Shown here: positions 24,601 through 33,191 of the stretch, one piece after another | Layout of the letters: every line of letters starts with the position of its first letter | Numbering within the stretch: position 1 is the stretch's first letter | Notes under the pieces: model-generated | What the model was told of the DNA's origin: nothing | Databases searched by the model: none | What the model saw: only the letters and a program-made list of their open reading frames with translations | Position numbers and translations under genes: made by a program | Assembly (NCBI RefSeq): GCF_000003815.2 | Contig: NC_049980.1 | Location: forward strand, 3,416,782 to 3,464,810 | Source of the DNA: Branchiostoma floridae | Taxonomy: Eukaryota > Chordata > Leptocardii > Amphioxiformes > Branchiostomatidae | Direction: 5' to 3' | Length of the DNA: 48,029 nucleotides

Positions 24601-27600
24601 AGCAGTCACCCTCACTTGAGTTGAAGCATAATGCATTTTCAAGCACATCTAGGTAGAGGTAGACTACATATACATGTGTAAGTGTAATTTGGCTTTTCTG
24701 CAGCTCATGTTTTGAGAGAGCACACCACATCATCCCTACTCTTCTTGATACATGTAAGTGTATTGGGCTCTTTTACATGCAGTCTGAGGTTTGACACTTG
24801 AGGCTTACGCCTGAATCTCCCTCATACACAGGGCTTTACTTCACCATCCAAAATGACGAATGCAATATCTCGAAACATATCCGAGTTGGGAACGACCCAG
24901 TCCTAGCAGCATCAAATTACGGCCCACGGAATTTGATTCAGATGCAAAGCTCCCTGTATACCATTGCAAAGCTCCCTGGACACCATTGCACCGACATGTA
25001 CCTACATGTAGCAACTATCTTTTAGAAAATCGGATAGAATTGTTATTATACTAAGTATGTAGGACCTGGTGTAGTTTCATCTGAAAAAAAGAGAATCATC
25101 ATTTCCCAAAACTGATCATGGCATTACTTTCTGACTATATGCCTCGTACCATACACTCCTTCGTTCAGCAGCTCACAGAATGCCTGCACAGCGTTCGTCA
25201 TGTCCTGTAGATCCAGGTTAGTCAGGGACACCACCTTAAAGTCCAGCTCGTTTCTTAAGATGTTGGACAAGGTGTAGGCATCGTTGATGGAGGCCTCCAG
25301 GTTGTCCTGGTTGCGGTAATACTGGTTGCCGATGACGAGTGCAACCTTGTCCGTAGCTGTAAAAACACATCAGGTTACGAATCACATTTGATGCAAATTT
25401 TCATACATTACTTCATTTATTGTAAAAAATACAATTAAGCTAAAAGTGATGGTAAAAACTAATGATAAATGGTATGAAGCTCTGAAAAGTTGTAATTTTT
25501 TTTCAATTGCAAAATGATCATGATATTAACTGTAAACTTACCATAATATCGTTCAACTGGTTTCTCTGGGCCTACAAGATAATAAACAAAACAGAACTGT
25601 TACAAAATTATCAAAAAATGTTGTTGTTCTTAACAACCAAGATATGGCCTTCATGTGTTAAAGATTGGTGTCTGAGTGAAAACTTAAGTCTTTAATATTT
25701 CTTACATTGGCTTGATGTCTATCTGGGAATACATAGTATGCGTACACAGTATGACTATAACTTAGCCCGGGTACCATCTAGGTAGTAGTTCGCTCCTATG
25801 TTCGCTTCTGCTACCCGTCTGGAGACCTGCACAGTCAAACCTTTCGGTGCTAACGTCAAACTGGGGTGAAGTCCACCATCTGTACTTGGCTGGCTATCCA
25901 TCTCCTTAAGAAAATGAGATAAATCCACTCACCGTAGTCTACATCTTTTTCTGGCAGTTTGAGCCACACAGGTTTGGACATGACGTCCCCGGCAGAGTTC
26001 GACACCCGACACTGGTATGAGCCGAGAACGTCTAATGTGACCCGCGGGATACACAGGGTGCTGCGGTCCCCACCTACATTAGGGAAAGAGAAGATGCAAA
26101 GTTCTTTTTTGTTGCATGAAAGTCTTATAGTATAGGGCTTGCAATAATTAGAATAGGTGTGCGTATTGGCCCTGCTTCTGGATGTAGAAGCTTTAAATTC
26201 CAGCTCTGTTGCTCATGCAATATGCACGCTAATGGAAAAGGTTGCGGCATGTTAAGCCACGATCCACTGTTCATTGTATCTTTCGAAAGGAGCTGGGGGG
26301 AATTTCACCTCTAAAATGAACCTGTAAATACTGTACAAAGCATCTGTCTTCTCTGTCACAACCAGTGAAAGAATTTCTCCTCAAGTCAGTGAGCTAAACT
26401 TTTTCGACGGAGATCACTTCACTTTCACTATCCTGCAATTTGCTAAATGATTTTTGAGACTGCAGATAAAGTTTGGAAACTCAAGCCTATGAAGAAGAGT
26501 TTTATTAGGTTTAAACCTTATAGTGACTGTCAAGTGTGGAGAAATGTGTAAAACATATTATAAAATACCTGGCACAGGTTTTCCATTCTTGTACCACTGA
26601 TAAAACAGCTGGCCGTGTCCTCTTGCCTCACATATGAACTTAGCTGTTCCACCTAACACACAGTCTCCAGACACTGGAGGCATCACGATCTCTGGGATAC
26701 CTGAAAAAATTAAGTGTCAAGATTACATGTAAGATGTCATGAATGTACCCAGCTCTGTCATTGCCATAGAAAACTTACCAGGCCAACCCTGGGGTTTCTT
26801 GCTCACCATTGGCCTTTCACAAGTAGAGAAATATTCAATGTACTTCTATCATGTCCCGACTTAATTTCTGTCCACCTCAATATGCCAAAATATATAATGC
26901 TTTACAGAAGAGAAGTAGTGTTATAACAATGTGAAATGCACTTCTACCAGCATATTCTGTATTAAGTGATGATGTTAGATTAGTTGTAGCTGTTAATGAC
27001 ACATGTTATTTGCCAGACATTGTACCTGTTACAATCGTTGTGCAATAAACTTGACTTGACTTTCATAGTCTGTGGCACAAATCGAGCAGCAAGTTTCTTC
27101 GCTGTTTCAGTAGCAGTGTATTTTTAAAGGGAGGGGTTGCTAACCATTCCTCTCATGTGTTTGAGGCACCTCCATGAACATAGGACTTCCATTTTATGTC
27201 CCTTTCAAAAGACCTTTTGCGCAACCCCAACTGAGAAGCCCTTCCCAGGATGAAACTTACATTTTGTAGTTTACCAAAGGGCACAACATTAGTGAGGCAT
27301 GTCAGGAGATTCACACCCAGGACCTCTAGGGTCTGGGCCAAAACAGTGTACTGCATTATGCCACTCTAATACCAGGAAATAAAGCAAAGACAAGAAGACA
27401 TTTGTTGACACATACCTGGAGCACAGGACTGGGTCACTGCAGGTACCGCTGTGGGGAGGGAAAAATACTTAGAATCGTGCCACAATCTTACAGTAACTAA
27501 CTGTTCTATATTTTACTTAACATTTACTGTTTAAAAAGACGCAATGCATACATGTACATATATCACCACAATTTCAATCCATGACTGTCACGGCAAAATT

Positions 27601-30600
27601 TCTTGACTAGACTTTCTGTTTTGAAATTTGGAAACATAACGTTGAGCTTGATGTGATGTAAACTGGAAACACTCTCACAAAGTGTAAAAACATATTCTCT
27701 CCCAATACCTCTAGCGGTGTCTCACCTTTGACACCTCAACTGGACTATTCTACATGTATTTGTATCTCTAGGGTTCACACTGTTATATCATTATGAGCAT
27801 TGACAGCTCCAGTCATGTACTCACCCACGGTGACCTGTGCCCCCTGTGACCACACCTCTCCTACCCTGTTCCACACCCGACAGGTGTACACTCCCTGGTC
27901 TGAGGCTTTGGCCTGGTCATACTGGAATCAATTAATCAATAACCAATAACTAATCAATCAACACAGGTGTACACTCCCTGGTCGGACGCTTTTGCCTGGT
28001 CATACTGGAATCAATCAATCAATAACCAATCAATCAACCAATAACCAATAATTCACCAATCATTGTACACTCCCTGGTCTGACGCCTTCGCCTGGTCGTA
28101 CTGGAATTAATCAGTCAATAACCAATCAATCAATGAATAACCAATAATTCATCAATGAATGCCTGATTATTAACTAAATTTATTCATTATACTGCCCTGT
28201 TAATTCAATAAAATCAGACTAGGTACAATGACATGCACCTATCAGCATTTGGTGACTCCCCCTAGAGGGTCCAGGAATTAATGCAGGAAAAAGTGCTGAA
28301 GACATTCAGTAGTCAAAAAGTTGACACCATGAAATAGATGGCAGCTTGTTCAAGTTGTTGCCTGATGTACTGTTAGGCATGATAGGATTACTAAGGTCTA
28401 ACTTTTCATCCATTCCTTTCTTCATTTCTTTTCTTTTTGTTTATTTGTTCATTCATTCTTTTATACATTCATTGATTCATAACCTATTAGGTCAGGGCAC
28501 CTGGAACCCTCATTTTACATCCCTTCCGAATGACCTTGCAGCCCAAACCGAGACCCCAACTGTGAGGCTGCTACCAGTTGAGCCGCTGGGACATCCCTGA
28601 ATTCTCTCATATCATACTCACATATATCTCCCTCCTGGTCTCCCCCTGCAGCAGTACTTTGTCCTTGTACCACTGGTAGAATGGTGCAGGTTTTCCCCGA
28701 GCTCCACAGGACAGGCTGACCGGTCCGCTCAGCGCTACTCTCACGGGGGAGGGGTGCACGGCAATGTGGGGAGGGTCATCATACTGCTCTGAGGCATCTG
28801 TAACAAAACAAAAGTTAATATACAAAACTTTTACTTTTTGTCTCAATTTCTACAGGAAAGGGGTGCACAGCAATGCGGGGAGGGTTGTTGTTATTCAGTA
28901 GTGATCTGAGGCATCTGTAAGAATCATAAATATAGCAAAGTTTTAATGTTTATCTCAATCTTTTACAGGAGGGGGGGTGCATAGCAAGGTGGGGAGGGCT
29001 GTCATACTGCTCTGGGGCATCTGCAATAAAATCAATAAATATAGCAAAAGTTAAATGTTTATTTCAATTTTTGCAGGAGGGGGTACACAGCATTGTGGGG
29101 AGTAGGGGCCAAATCACATTAAACATTGGACCCCAATTTTACGTCCCTTCCAAAGACAGGTGCAACCCTAACCGAGATGCCCATCCGAGGATTTGAACCT
29201 GAGGGTATCCCAGTTACCAACTAATTGGAACCAGGAGCTGTGAGTATGCTACCAGTTGAGCTACAGGGACATCCCTCAAAACATACATCATCATCATTAG
29301 TGAGATCAAAACAAACGTTAAAGTCAAAGTTGCCCGTGTATCTGTAACAGATGCTTAGGGGTGGTGCCCATCTCCATTTCTGGAGCCCTTGGGCCACACA
29401 TTTGTGCAAGTTACTACAGCTGGGGGCTAAGTCCGCTGGTAGTGATGTGCGTTTAACTCTTTCTCATTAGTGCTGAGTGCAAGCTAATAAGCAGAGAAAG
29501 CAGCATGTACCATTTTCAAAGTCTTTGGTATGACTCGGTCGGGGATCGAACTAACAACCTACCGAATGCAAGGTGAACACTCTACCCACTCGGCCATTGC
29601 ACAATCAAAGTGCTCGATAAACAATTCCACAACTTACTTGTTGGAATGACTGTCAGCTGGACCCATTCGGTGAAGACATAGCTCTGCGGCTTCCTGGGGT
29701 CCCTCGAGGATACCTTATGGATCCTACAGATGTACTGCCCCGCGTCTTCGGGACAGACTTCCTCCAGTCGCAGCACGCTGTCCATTCCCGTGGCGATCTC
29801 CCGGTTGCCGTGGTACCACTGGTAGCGTGGGTACGGGAATCCGACAGCCTGACACTTCAGCTCTACTGCGTCCCCCTCCATGGATGACACTGACTCGGGC
29901 TGGCGGGTGATCTGTAACTGCTCTGTAGGATAATGTGCAGACTGAGATATATATTTCTGTTTGTTTTGTTTGTATTGTATACCTGATAAACTGCCTCATG
30001 GCATAACACACCTCGTTTGCATTGAGGAGTACAATTTGCATATCATGACATCATCTACTCATGCAGCCCTACTCTTTTTGATGTGTGGTGGGTTCTTTTA
30101 TGTGCTCGAAGTGTGGCTCTCCTCAAACAAGAGACCTCACTTCCACCTAAGTGAAGTGAGGAAAGCTGTGTAAAGTGCCTTTCCTAAGAGCACAATGTTA
30201 GGGCATGTCAGGAGATTCAGACCTAGGACCTCTGGGTCCCAGGGCCAAATACCCACCATGTTCACCTCCTGCTTTTCTTTCACCCAGTCTTCTTCTTCAT
30301 TTCATTTCTTTCCTATTCCTTAGATTCTTAATTCATTTGTCCTCTTTAATTTCATCTCATTTTCATTTTTTTCCTTGAATTTCTTTTTTCCTGAGATCAT
30401 TCTTCTTTCTATCCCTATTCCTTTCATCCATCATTACTTTCTTCTACTAGTAATCTACTAGTAAACTTTTGTCTTTTCTTTGTTTTTGTTTTTTCTTTCA
30501 TACCTTCTTGTTTGAGCAGCATGAGCGCCCTCTCGTGCTGCAGTTTCTCCAGATAGGAGATGAGTTGGCGTACAGTCTTCCCCCTCCTGCCGAGGTCCTG

Positions 30601-31767
30601 TAACAGCAGTTTACTGGGACTGCCTCCGCTCTGTAGGGTCGCCATGCCAAACTTCTGCTCGATCTCATGTTTTCTGAGGAGGAGACACAAGAATTATCGC
30701 CTGCTCTTAGAGCCCCCGGTGAGAGATCCCAGGTCCTGCAACAGTTTAACTGTAACTTACTGGGACTGCCACTGCTCTGTAGGGTCGCCATGCCAAACTT
30801 CTGCTCAATCTCGTGTTTCCTGTGGACAGGTGGAAGGGCGTTTGAGTTTAGTTATAACTATAAGCTTTGATATTCACACAATTGATATAGAACTTCAGAA
30901 GTTATCAAGCCTGGATACCATCCGGATAGTAGTTCGCTCCAGAATTTTATTATACAAATTACATACATTCAATTTTCTGCTATACCATCTTGGAACATCT
31001 CCAACATCTGAAATCTTCCAAATTTTGGACGAGGGCATTAATTGGTCCATACACAGAAGCAAATTAAGGAATGGGTTCAAGCGCTCGTTCAAACAGGCGT
31101 TCCAACACCCATAAACGCTCTCCGTACACTTGCGGGAGGGCCTGTTGTCATTGAACAAGCGCCCTAGGACCAAGCCTTTGTTTACACAATCTCTCGCTGG
31201 CTGGAGTTAGTGACCACCTCCCCGAGCGGCGGCAATTGTAGGGCCGGCCGCTAGGAGCGCGATTTTTGTCAGGCTACTCTATGACCCATATTTTTCAAGA
31301 AGGCCTGAATGCTCTTTTAATTCCATTGAAGAGGTTCCATAAGGGGTAGGTAATCATTGAGTAATTAATAATTTTGATTCCCATAATTTGCTGGGAAAGT
31401 ATTTTTCATCCCCGTACTAGTAAGGCGTAGTAAGATCTCTTTGGCGTAATTGACTTCCTGACTCTAACGTAATGCATAGGTAGTCCAGTACGCCCACCAA
31501 GTTGGCCAATTGCAACACAGGGGGATCTAAGGTAAGGTATAGTCTGCTGAGTCCTACTGAATTTCAGTATTGATAGTAACCCCCATGCAAGCCCTCATAA
31601 TGTAAGAATCCTTACTTGTACATCTTGTCAGGTATGACGTCCAGAAGGTTCCTCCAGCTACATGGAGGCCGGTCCAGGAGGTTACAGAGGTCCTTGAACA
31701 CGGAGTACGGCTTGATGTCACAGATGTTGATGGAGGGGTCGATCGGTTGGTGGGAGGGGGTAGCCAT
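15625..31767 (-). CDS. MALT1: MALT1-type paracaspase, 18 coding exons, 856 aa
   Basis: Exons, 5' to 3': 31767-31616, 30673-30504, 29922-29638, 28797-28622, 27921-27825, 27448-27416, 26700-26569, 26073-25933, 25571-25542, 25356-25150, 23352-23175, 21871-21791, 20135-20014, 19249-19100, 18531-18374, 17707-17663, 17138-17040, 15939-15625. All phases agree. Domains: death domain about 10-105; Ig1 110-202; Ig2 210-293; Ig3 307-387; caspase-like domain from 406 with dyad H482 (GGHGYEN) and C531 (LLDMC), 49 residues apart as in human H415/C464; C-terminal Ig-like segment about 660-790; proline/tyrosine-rich tail. MALT1 cleaves after arginine and acts as a scaffold between CARD-BCL10 and TRAF6 in NF-kB signalling. 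The ATG at 31767 has a strong context (ACCATGG) and an in-frame TAG 21 nt upstream. Human MALT1 has 824 residues and one Ig fewer before the protease. Assignment among paracaspase paralogues needs a tree. Confidence 0.93.
15959..16151. mobile_element. MITE, family TACTGTAAATGCAG, copy 2 (in MALT1 intron 17)
   Basis: Starts TACTGTAAATGCAGAAAC and ends AAATGCATTTACAGTA. The interior carries diverged 'cgcgaa' motifs of the same family as the copies at 5282 and 16677. No coding capacity. Confidence 0.75.
16386..16547. mobile_element. MITE, family TTA-(G/A)TCTCCAAGCAGA, copy 1
   Basis: The left arm TTAGTCTCCAAGCAGAC is matched in reverse complement by the right arm ending at 16547. Pairing continues through 'gccttaga' and 'gatagtatcaaagct', so the two arms pair over about 50 bp. 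Related copies: 18804-18977 and a truncated one at the window end (48000). Confidence 0.75.
16677..16897. mobile_element. MITE, family TACTGTAAATGCAG, copy 3
   Basis: Starts TACTGTGAAAGCAGAAAC and ends AAATGCATTTACAGTGTA. It contains several 'accaccgcgaa' motifs and their complements. It is the same family and orientation as copy 2, from which it is separated by about 525 bp. Confidence 0.72.
17860..18300. repeat. Two adjacent copies of a dispersed SINE-like family
   Basis: Segments near 17860-18050 and 18080-18300 share the ordered motifs 'cagccagtaggcacc(a)a', 'gcctcctc(a/g)a(a/g)catg', 'cattttacgtcccttc' and a variable 3' part. The family recurs at about 27139, 28485, 29106 and 30060 in other MALT1 introns. 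No coding potential. I cannot name the family. Confidence 0.5.
18804..18977. mobile_element. MITE, family TCTCCAAGCAGA, copy 2, nested in an older repeat
   Basis: The left end TTAATCTCCAAGCAGAT and the right end, reverse complement of TAACCTCCAAGCA, pair over about 35 bp ('ataagatggtatcataag' against its complement). The flanks join 'gcctgaa' to 'ctccctcatacacaggg', which is contiguous in another repeat near 24810, so this copy is an insertion into that older repeat. Confidence 0.7.
20461..21710. mobile_element. 1.24-kb inverted-repeat DNA element with TAA target duplication (MALT1 intron 12)
   Basis: The left end GGCCATACCAATTTAATTAG at 20464 and the right end, complement of GGCCACACCAATTTAATTCG, ending at 21707, form TIRs that continue through 'GTTGGTTCTCGGA' (about 33 bp). 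TAA flanks both sides (20461-20463 and 21708-21710). It contains a 24-A tract (20528-20551) and an internal hairpin of 'tgggttcaggtc' with its complement near 20565-20603. No transposase frame. A 3-bp TAA duplication suggests a PIF/Harbinger-type non-autonomous element. Confidence 0.75.
22459..23204 (-). repeat. 88-bp minisatellite, about 8.5 copies, containing a MALT1 exon end and donor site
   Basis: The motif GAATACATACCTCATCC recurs at 22461, 22549, 22637, 22725, 22813, 22901, 22989, 23077 and 23165, exactly 88 bp apart, with only a few substitutions between copies. On the minus strand each unit holds the last ~29 nt of MALT1 exon 11, including the catalytic Cys codon TGT (LLLLDMCRMR), followed by its donor GAG|GTATGT. 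The copy at 23165-23204 is the real exon end; the other eight lie downstream in intron 11. The real exon carries TTG where the repeats carry CTG for one Leu. Confidence 0.97.
23533..24411. mobile_element. 873-bp inverted-repeat DNA element with TAA target duplication (MALT1 intron 10)
   Basis: Starts TGCCTAGGTTACACATAGCC at 23536 and ends with its reverse complement at 24408; the arms pair for about 35 bp. TAA flanks both ends (23533-23535, 24409-24411). The interior is rich in short iterations of 'gttcggctgg' and 'tcgggagt' in both orientations, a sub-repeat structure often seen in non-autonomous elements. No transposase frame. Confidence 0.8.
24412..25149 (-). other. Rest of MALT1 intron 10, dispersed repeats only
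   Basis: Contains a copy of the repeat that is interrupted by the MITE at 18804 ('ggtttgacac(t/a)tgaggct' then 'ctccctcatacacaggg', near 24785-24835). No exon recognised. Confidence 0.4.
25542..25571 (-). CDS. MALT1: MALT1 microexon 9 (30 nt), TRAF6-type motif
   Basis: Acceptor TTGTAG, donor G|GTAAGT. Thirty nucleotides in phase 1-1 encode G-P-E-K-P-V-E-R-Y-Y directly before the caspase domain. PVERYY fits the TRAF6-binding consensus P-x-E-x-x-aromatic. Its symmetrical phase means it can be skipped without a frame change. Human MALT1 has an alternative exon at the equivalent place (exon 7, MALT1A form) that adds a TRAF6 site. TRAF6 binding here is inferred from the motif alone. Confidence 0.85.
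26703..27415 (-). other. MALT1 intron 6 with retroposon 3' end and SINE-like repeat
   Basis: Near 26985-27062 is a segment ending 'ttgtgcaataaacttgacttgact', the look of a non-LTR retroposon 3' end with a short ACTTG tail. At about 27139-27358 is a copy of the dispersed SINE-like family (gcacctcc, 'cattttatgtccctttc', 'gagattcacacccaggacctct'). No exon found. Confidence 0.45.
27416..27448 (-). CDS. MALT1: MALT1 microexon 6 (33 nt), linker between Ig2 and Ig3
   Basis: Acceptor CCCCACAG, donor CAG|GTATG, phase 1-1, encoding an 11-residue linker (AVPAVTQSCAP). It can be skipped in frame. No motif recognised beyond one Cys. Confidence 0.8.
27922..28110 (-). repeat. Tandem partial copies of the 5' end of MALT1 exon 5
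   Basis: Upstream of the real exon 5 acceptor (27921/27922), on the minus strand, are two further copies of TTCCAG plus the first ~40 nt of the exon (YDQAKASDQGVYT), starting at 28004 and 28100 (offsets 83 and 96). Between them run 'aatcaatcaataacc' iterations. The copies lack the 3' half and the donor. Confidence 0.88.
28485..28605. repeat. SINE-like dispersed repeat copy
   Basis: Shares 'cattttacatcccttcc', 'ccgagac(c)cc' and the ending 'ctaccagttgagccgctggg' with the copy at 29106-29278. The end resembles a tRNA-like head read in reverse, but no tRNA fold is intact. Confidence 0.45.
28798..29100 (-). repeat. Tandem partial copies of the 5' end of MALT1 exon 4
   Basis: Behind the real exon 4 start (28797) are three diverged copies of acceptor plus exon beginning: one with start at 28914 (TTACAG|ATGCC), one at 29020 (TTGCAG|ATGCC), and a remnant near 29076-29102. 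Offsets are about 117 and 106 bp. Each keeps the 'ggggtgca..gcaa(t/g)g(t/c)ggggag' core. Insertions and substitutions make them unlikely to code. Confidence 0.85.
29106..29278. repeat. SINE-like dispersed repeat copy
   Basis: Contains 'ttttacgtcccttcc', 'accgagatgcccatcc', 'gatttgaacctgagg' and 'taccagttgagctacaggga', the same order as other copies in these introns. Not coding. Confidence 0.45.
30056..30250. repeat. SINE-like dispersed repeat copy
   Basis: Contains 'gccctactctttttgatgtgtg', 'gttcttttatgtgctcgaa' and 'ggagattcagacctaggacctctgggtccc'. Its first part matches the repeat near 24715-24800 and its last part the one near 27300, so these may be fragments of one longer family. Confidence 0.45.
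30674..30819 (-). pseudogene. Broken tandem copy of MALT1 exon 2 (death domain), 146 bp upstream
   Basis: On the minus strand an acceptor CCACAG at 30820 is followed by a copy of the first ~75 nt of exon 2 (KHEIEQKFGMATLQS, one substitution Gly to Ser). It then diverges, with an insertion containing CCA|GTAAGT and a second short patch 'caggacctgg'. The copy ends at the real exon 2 acceptor. Splicing from this acceptor straight through would shift the frame, since 146 is not a multiple of 3. It therefore looks like a non-functional partial exon, though its acceptor is good. Confidence 0.85.
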
Positions 31768-31839
31768 GGTTCCAATGGTGTTTGACTAACAGGTGTTAAA
31801 GGTGCTGAAAAAAATAAGATTTAAGACATTAAGATATTG

Positions 31840-31918
31840 TCAGAGGTCTATCGGTTGGTGGGAGGGGGGCGGCATGGTTCCAATGGTATTCAACAACAGC
31901 TATTCAAGCGTTCTGTAA
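31840..31918 (-). repeat. Tandem copy of the MALT1 start exon edge, with its own ATG
   Basis: The 5' part of exon 1 (acceptor, leader and first ~10 codons) is repeated exactly 108 bp upstream: acceptor TTTTTTACAG before 31912, and ATG at 31875 in context ACCATGCC. This copy reads M-P-P-P-S-H-Q-P-I-D-L then TGA at 31842-31840. If the copy acceptor were used, it would place a 11-codon upstream frame before the real ATG at 31767. Confidence 0.88.
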
Positions 31919-32687
31919 AAAACGGGATTCATAACAGTTGAAATTCACAAGAGGCGAGTCCTAAAACAGTCTCCTGGCTACTGGGTGGCAGGGTTCTACA
32001 CTTCTGTCCAGTTGTCAATGGTTGCAGAAACAGTGTTTATTACATATATGTGCCTTTTTGGTTATCACCCTGCCTCACACATCCTCTGAATTATGTCTGA
32101 TCAGATTTACTGGGAATGTTACTTTGAACACCAAGGAGGCTCTATAACATTAGAACCTCCTAATTGCTAACACATGTGCTTGACTGTTGAAAAATCATAG
32201 ACGCTAAATGATGGCAATTTCTCGTTCTAACAATACACCACTATATCTTAAGACTGCTAACTTACCTTTAAACTTACAGTGGCAGAGTTATTCACACTAC
32301 TTGTGTTGTGACCATTTTCGACGTCAGTCTGCCAAGAGAGGAGAAATAGTGCACTAGTGTGAAAAGAATTGTGACACTTTTTGGTGGAAGTTCTTCTTCA
32401 TTTTTCATTGAGGGCAACCGACTTCAGCATTTTGAAGATCTAAAATGACTCACTACTTCCTTCCAACAGCCAAGACTATCTTGGTTTCAAGGAAGAAGTG
32501 GCAGAAGTTCCCAAAATAAGTTCCCTAAATTATAAAAACAACAACACATCTTTAAATAAAAATTAGACAGTTTCTCCCATTTCTACCGCATATGTACATG
32601 CATATTTGCCCCTTCTCATCCACCAAGGCAAGATCAGCTTACAACACGCCCATAAACTCAGGAGTATACCTTAACCGACTACCTTAC

Positions 32688-32745
32688 CTTAGAAAACGTG
32701 CATGGCTTCCCAAAAGTCGTGACCAAACCCGGAAATGAAAAAGGG
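32688..32745 (-). other. Candidate non-coding first exon of MALT1
   Basis: The coding exon 1 has a good acceptor (TTTTTTTCAG before 31804) followed by leader, so at least one upstream exon must exist. A consensus donor TAAG|GTAAGG at 32688/32687 lies just inside the CRE pair at 32761-32780. The exon would hold a tiny frame, ATG at 32703 to TAA at 32689. The 5' end is a guess. Another candidate leader exon lies at about 32265-32330 (acceptor TTGGCAG, donor AAAG|GTAAGT). Confidence 0.4.
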
Positions 32746-32760
32746 GAAACCCGCGGTGCG

Positions 32761-32780
32761 TGACGTCACTGATGACGTCA
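32761..32780. promoter_or_regulatory. Paired CRE sites (TGACGTCA twice), probable MALT1 promoter
   Basis: Two perfect palindromic CRE/ATF sites, TGACGTCA at 32761-32768 and 32773-32780, lie 12 bp apart (centre to centre). An AAAGGTCA half-site follows at 32783-32790. They sit in a GC-richer patch directly upstream of the candidate first exon of MALT1. CREB/ATF binding is inferred from the consensus. Confidence 0.55.
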
Positions 32781-33191
32781 CGAAAGGTCAAAGTTCGCTG
32801 AGTGGTGATACCACCTGTTGCATGCTGGATTGTGAAACATCGAGATTTTAGAGACACTCAAATTTGGGGACTAAAAAGAAAAAGTTCCGAAATTGGCAAA
32901 ATACAGTTTGATTGTGATTTTTTTTGTGAAAGAAACTTACAATTCCTTTTACTAGCTTGAGTAATTTCCAAGCAGATGTTAGAAAGGAATATACTAGTCG
33001 ACCCACTGTTTTGTACGTGTTGAAAAGTGGGTTAACGTTAATATTTCTTACATGTAGAGTTTGGATTGTTTTGTCATCGTTGGGGGAGATTTTGAAGATT
33101 GTTGTTGTACTTGTTGTCCTCATTTAACGTCTATTATTTCGCCAGACGTGGCCTCTTGGTGCTGAGTAACACATGGTTCGTAAAACGTAGT

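Noticed and set aside
31554-31775. Minus-strand frame starting at 31775, overlapping MALT1 exon 1
   Set aside because: Its start is TTG, not ATG, and the frame is out of phase with the death-domain frame that starts at ATG 31767.
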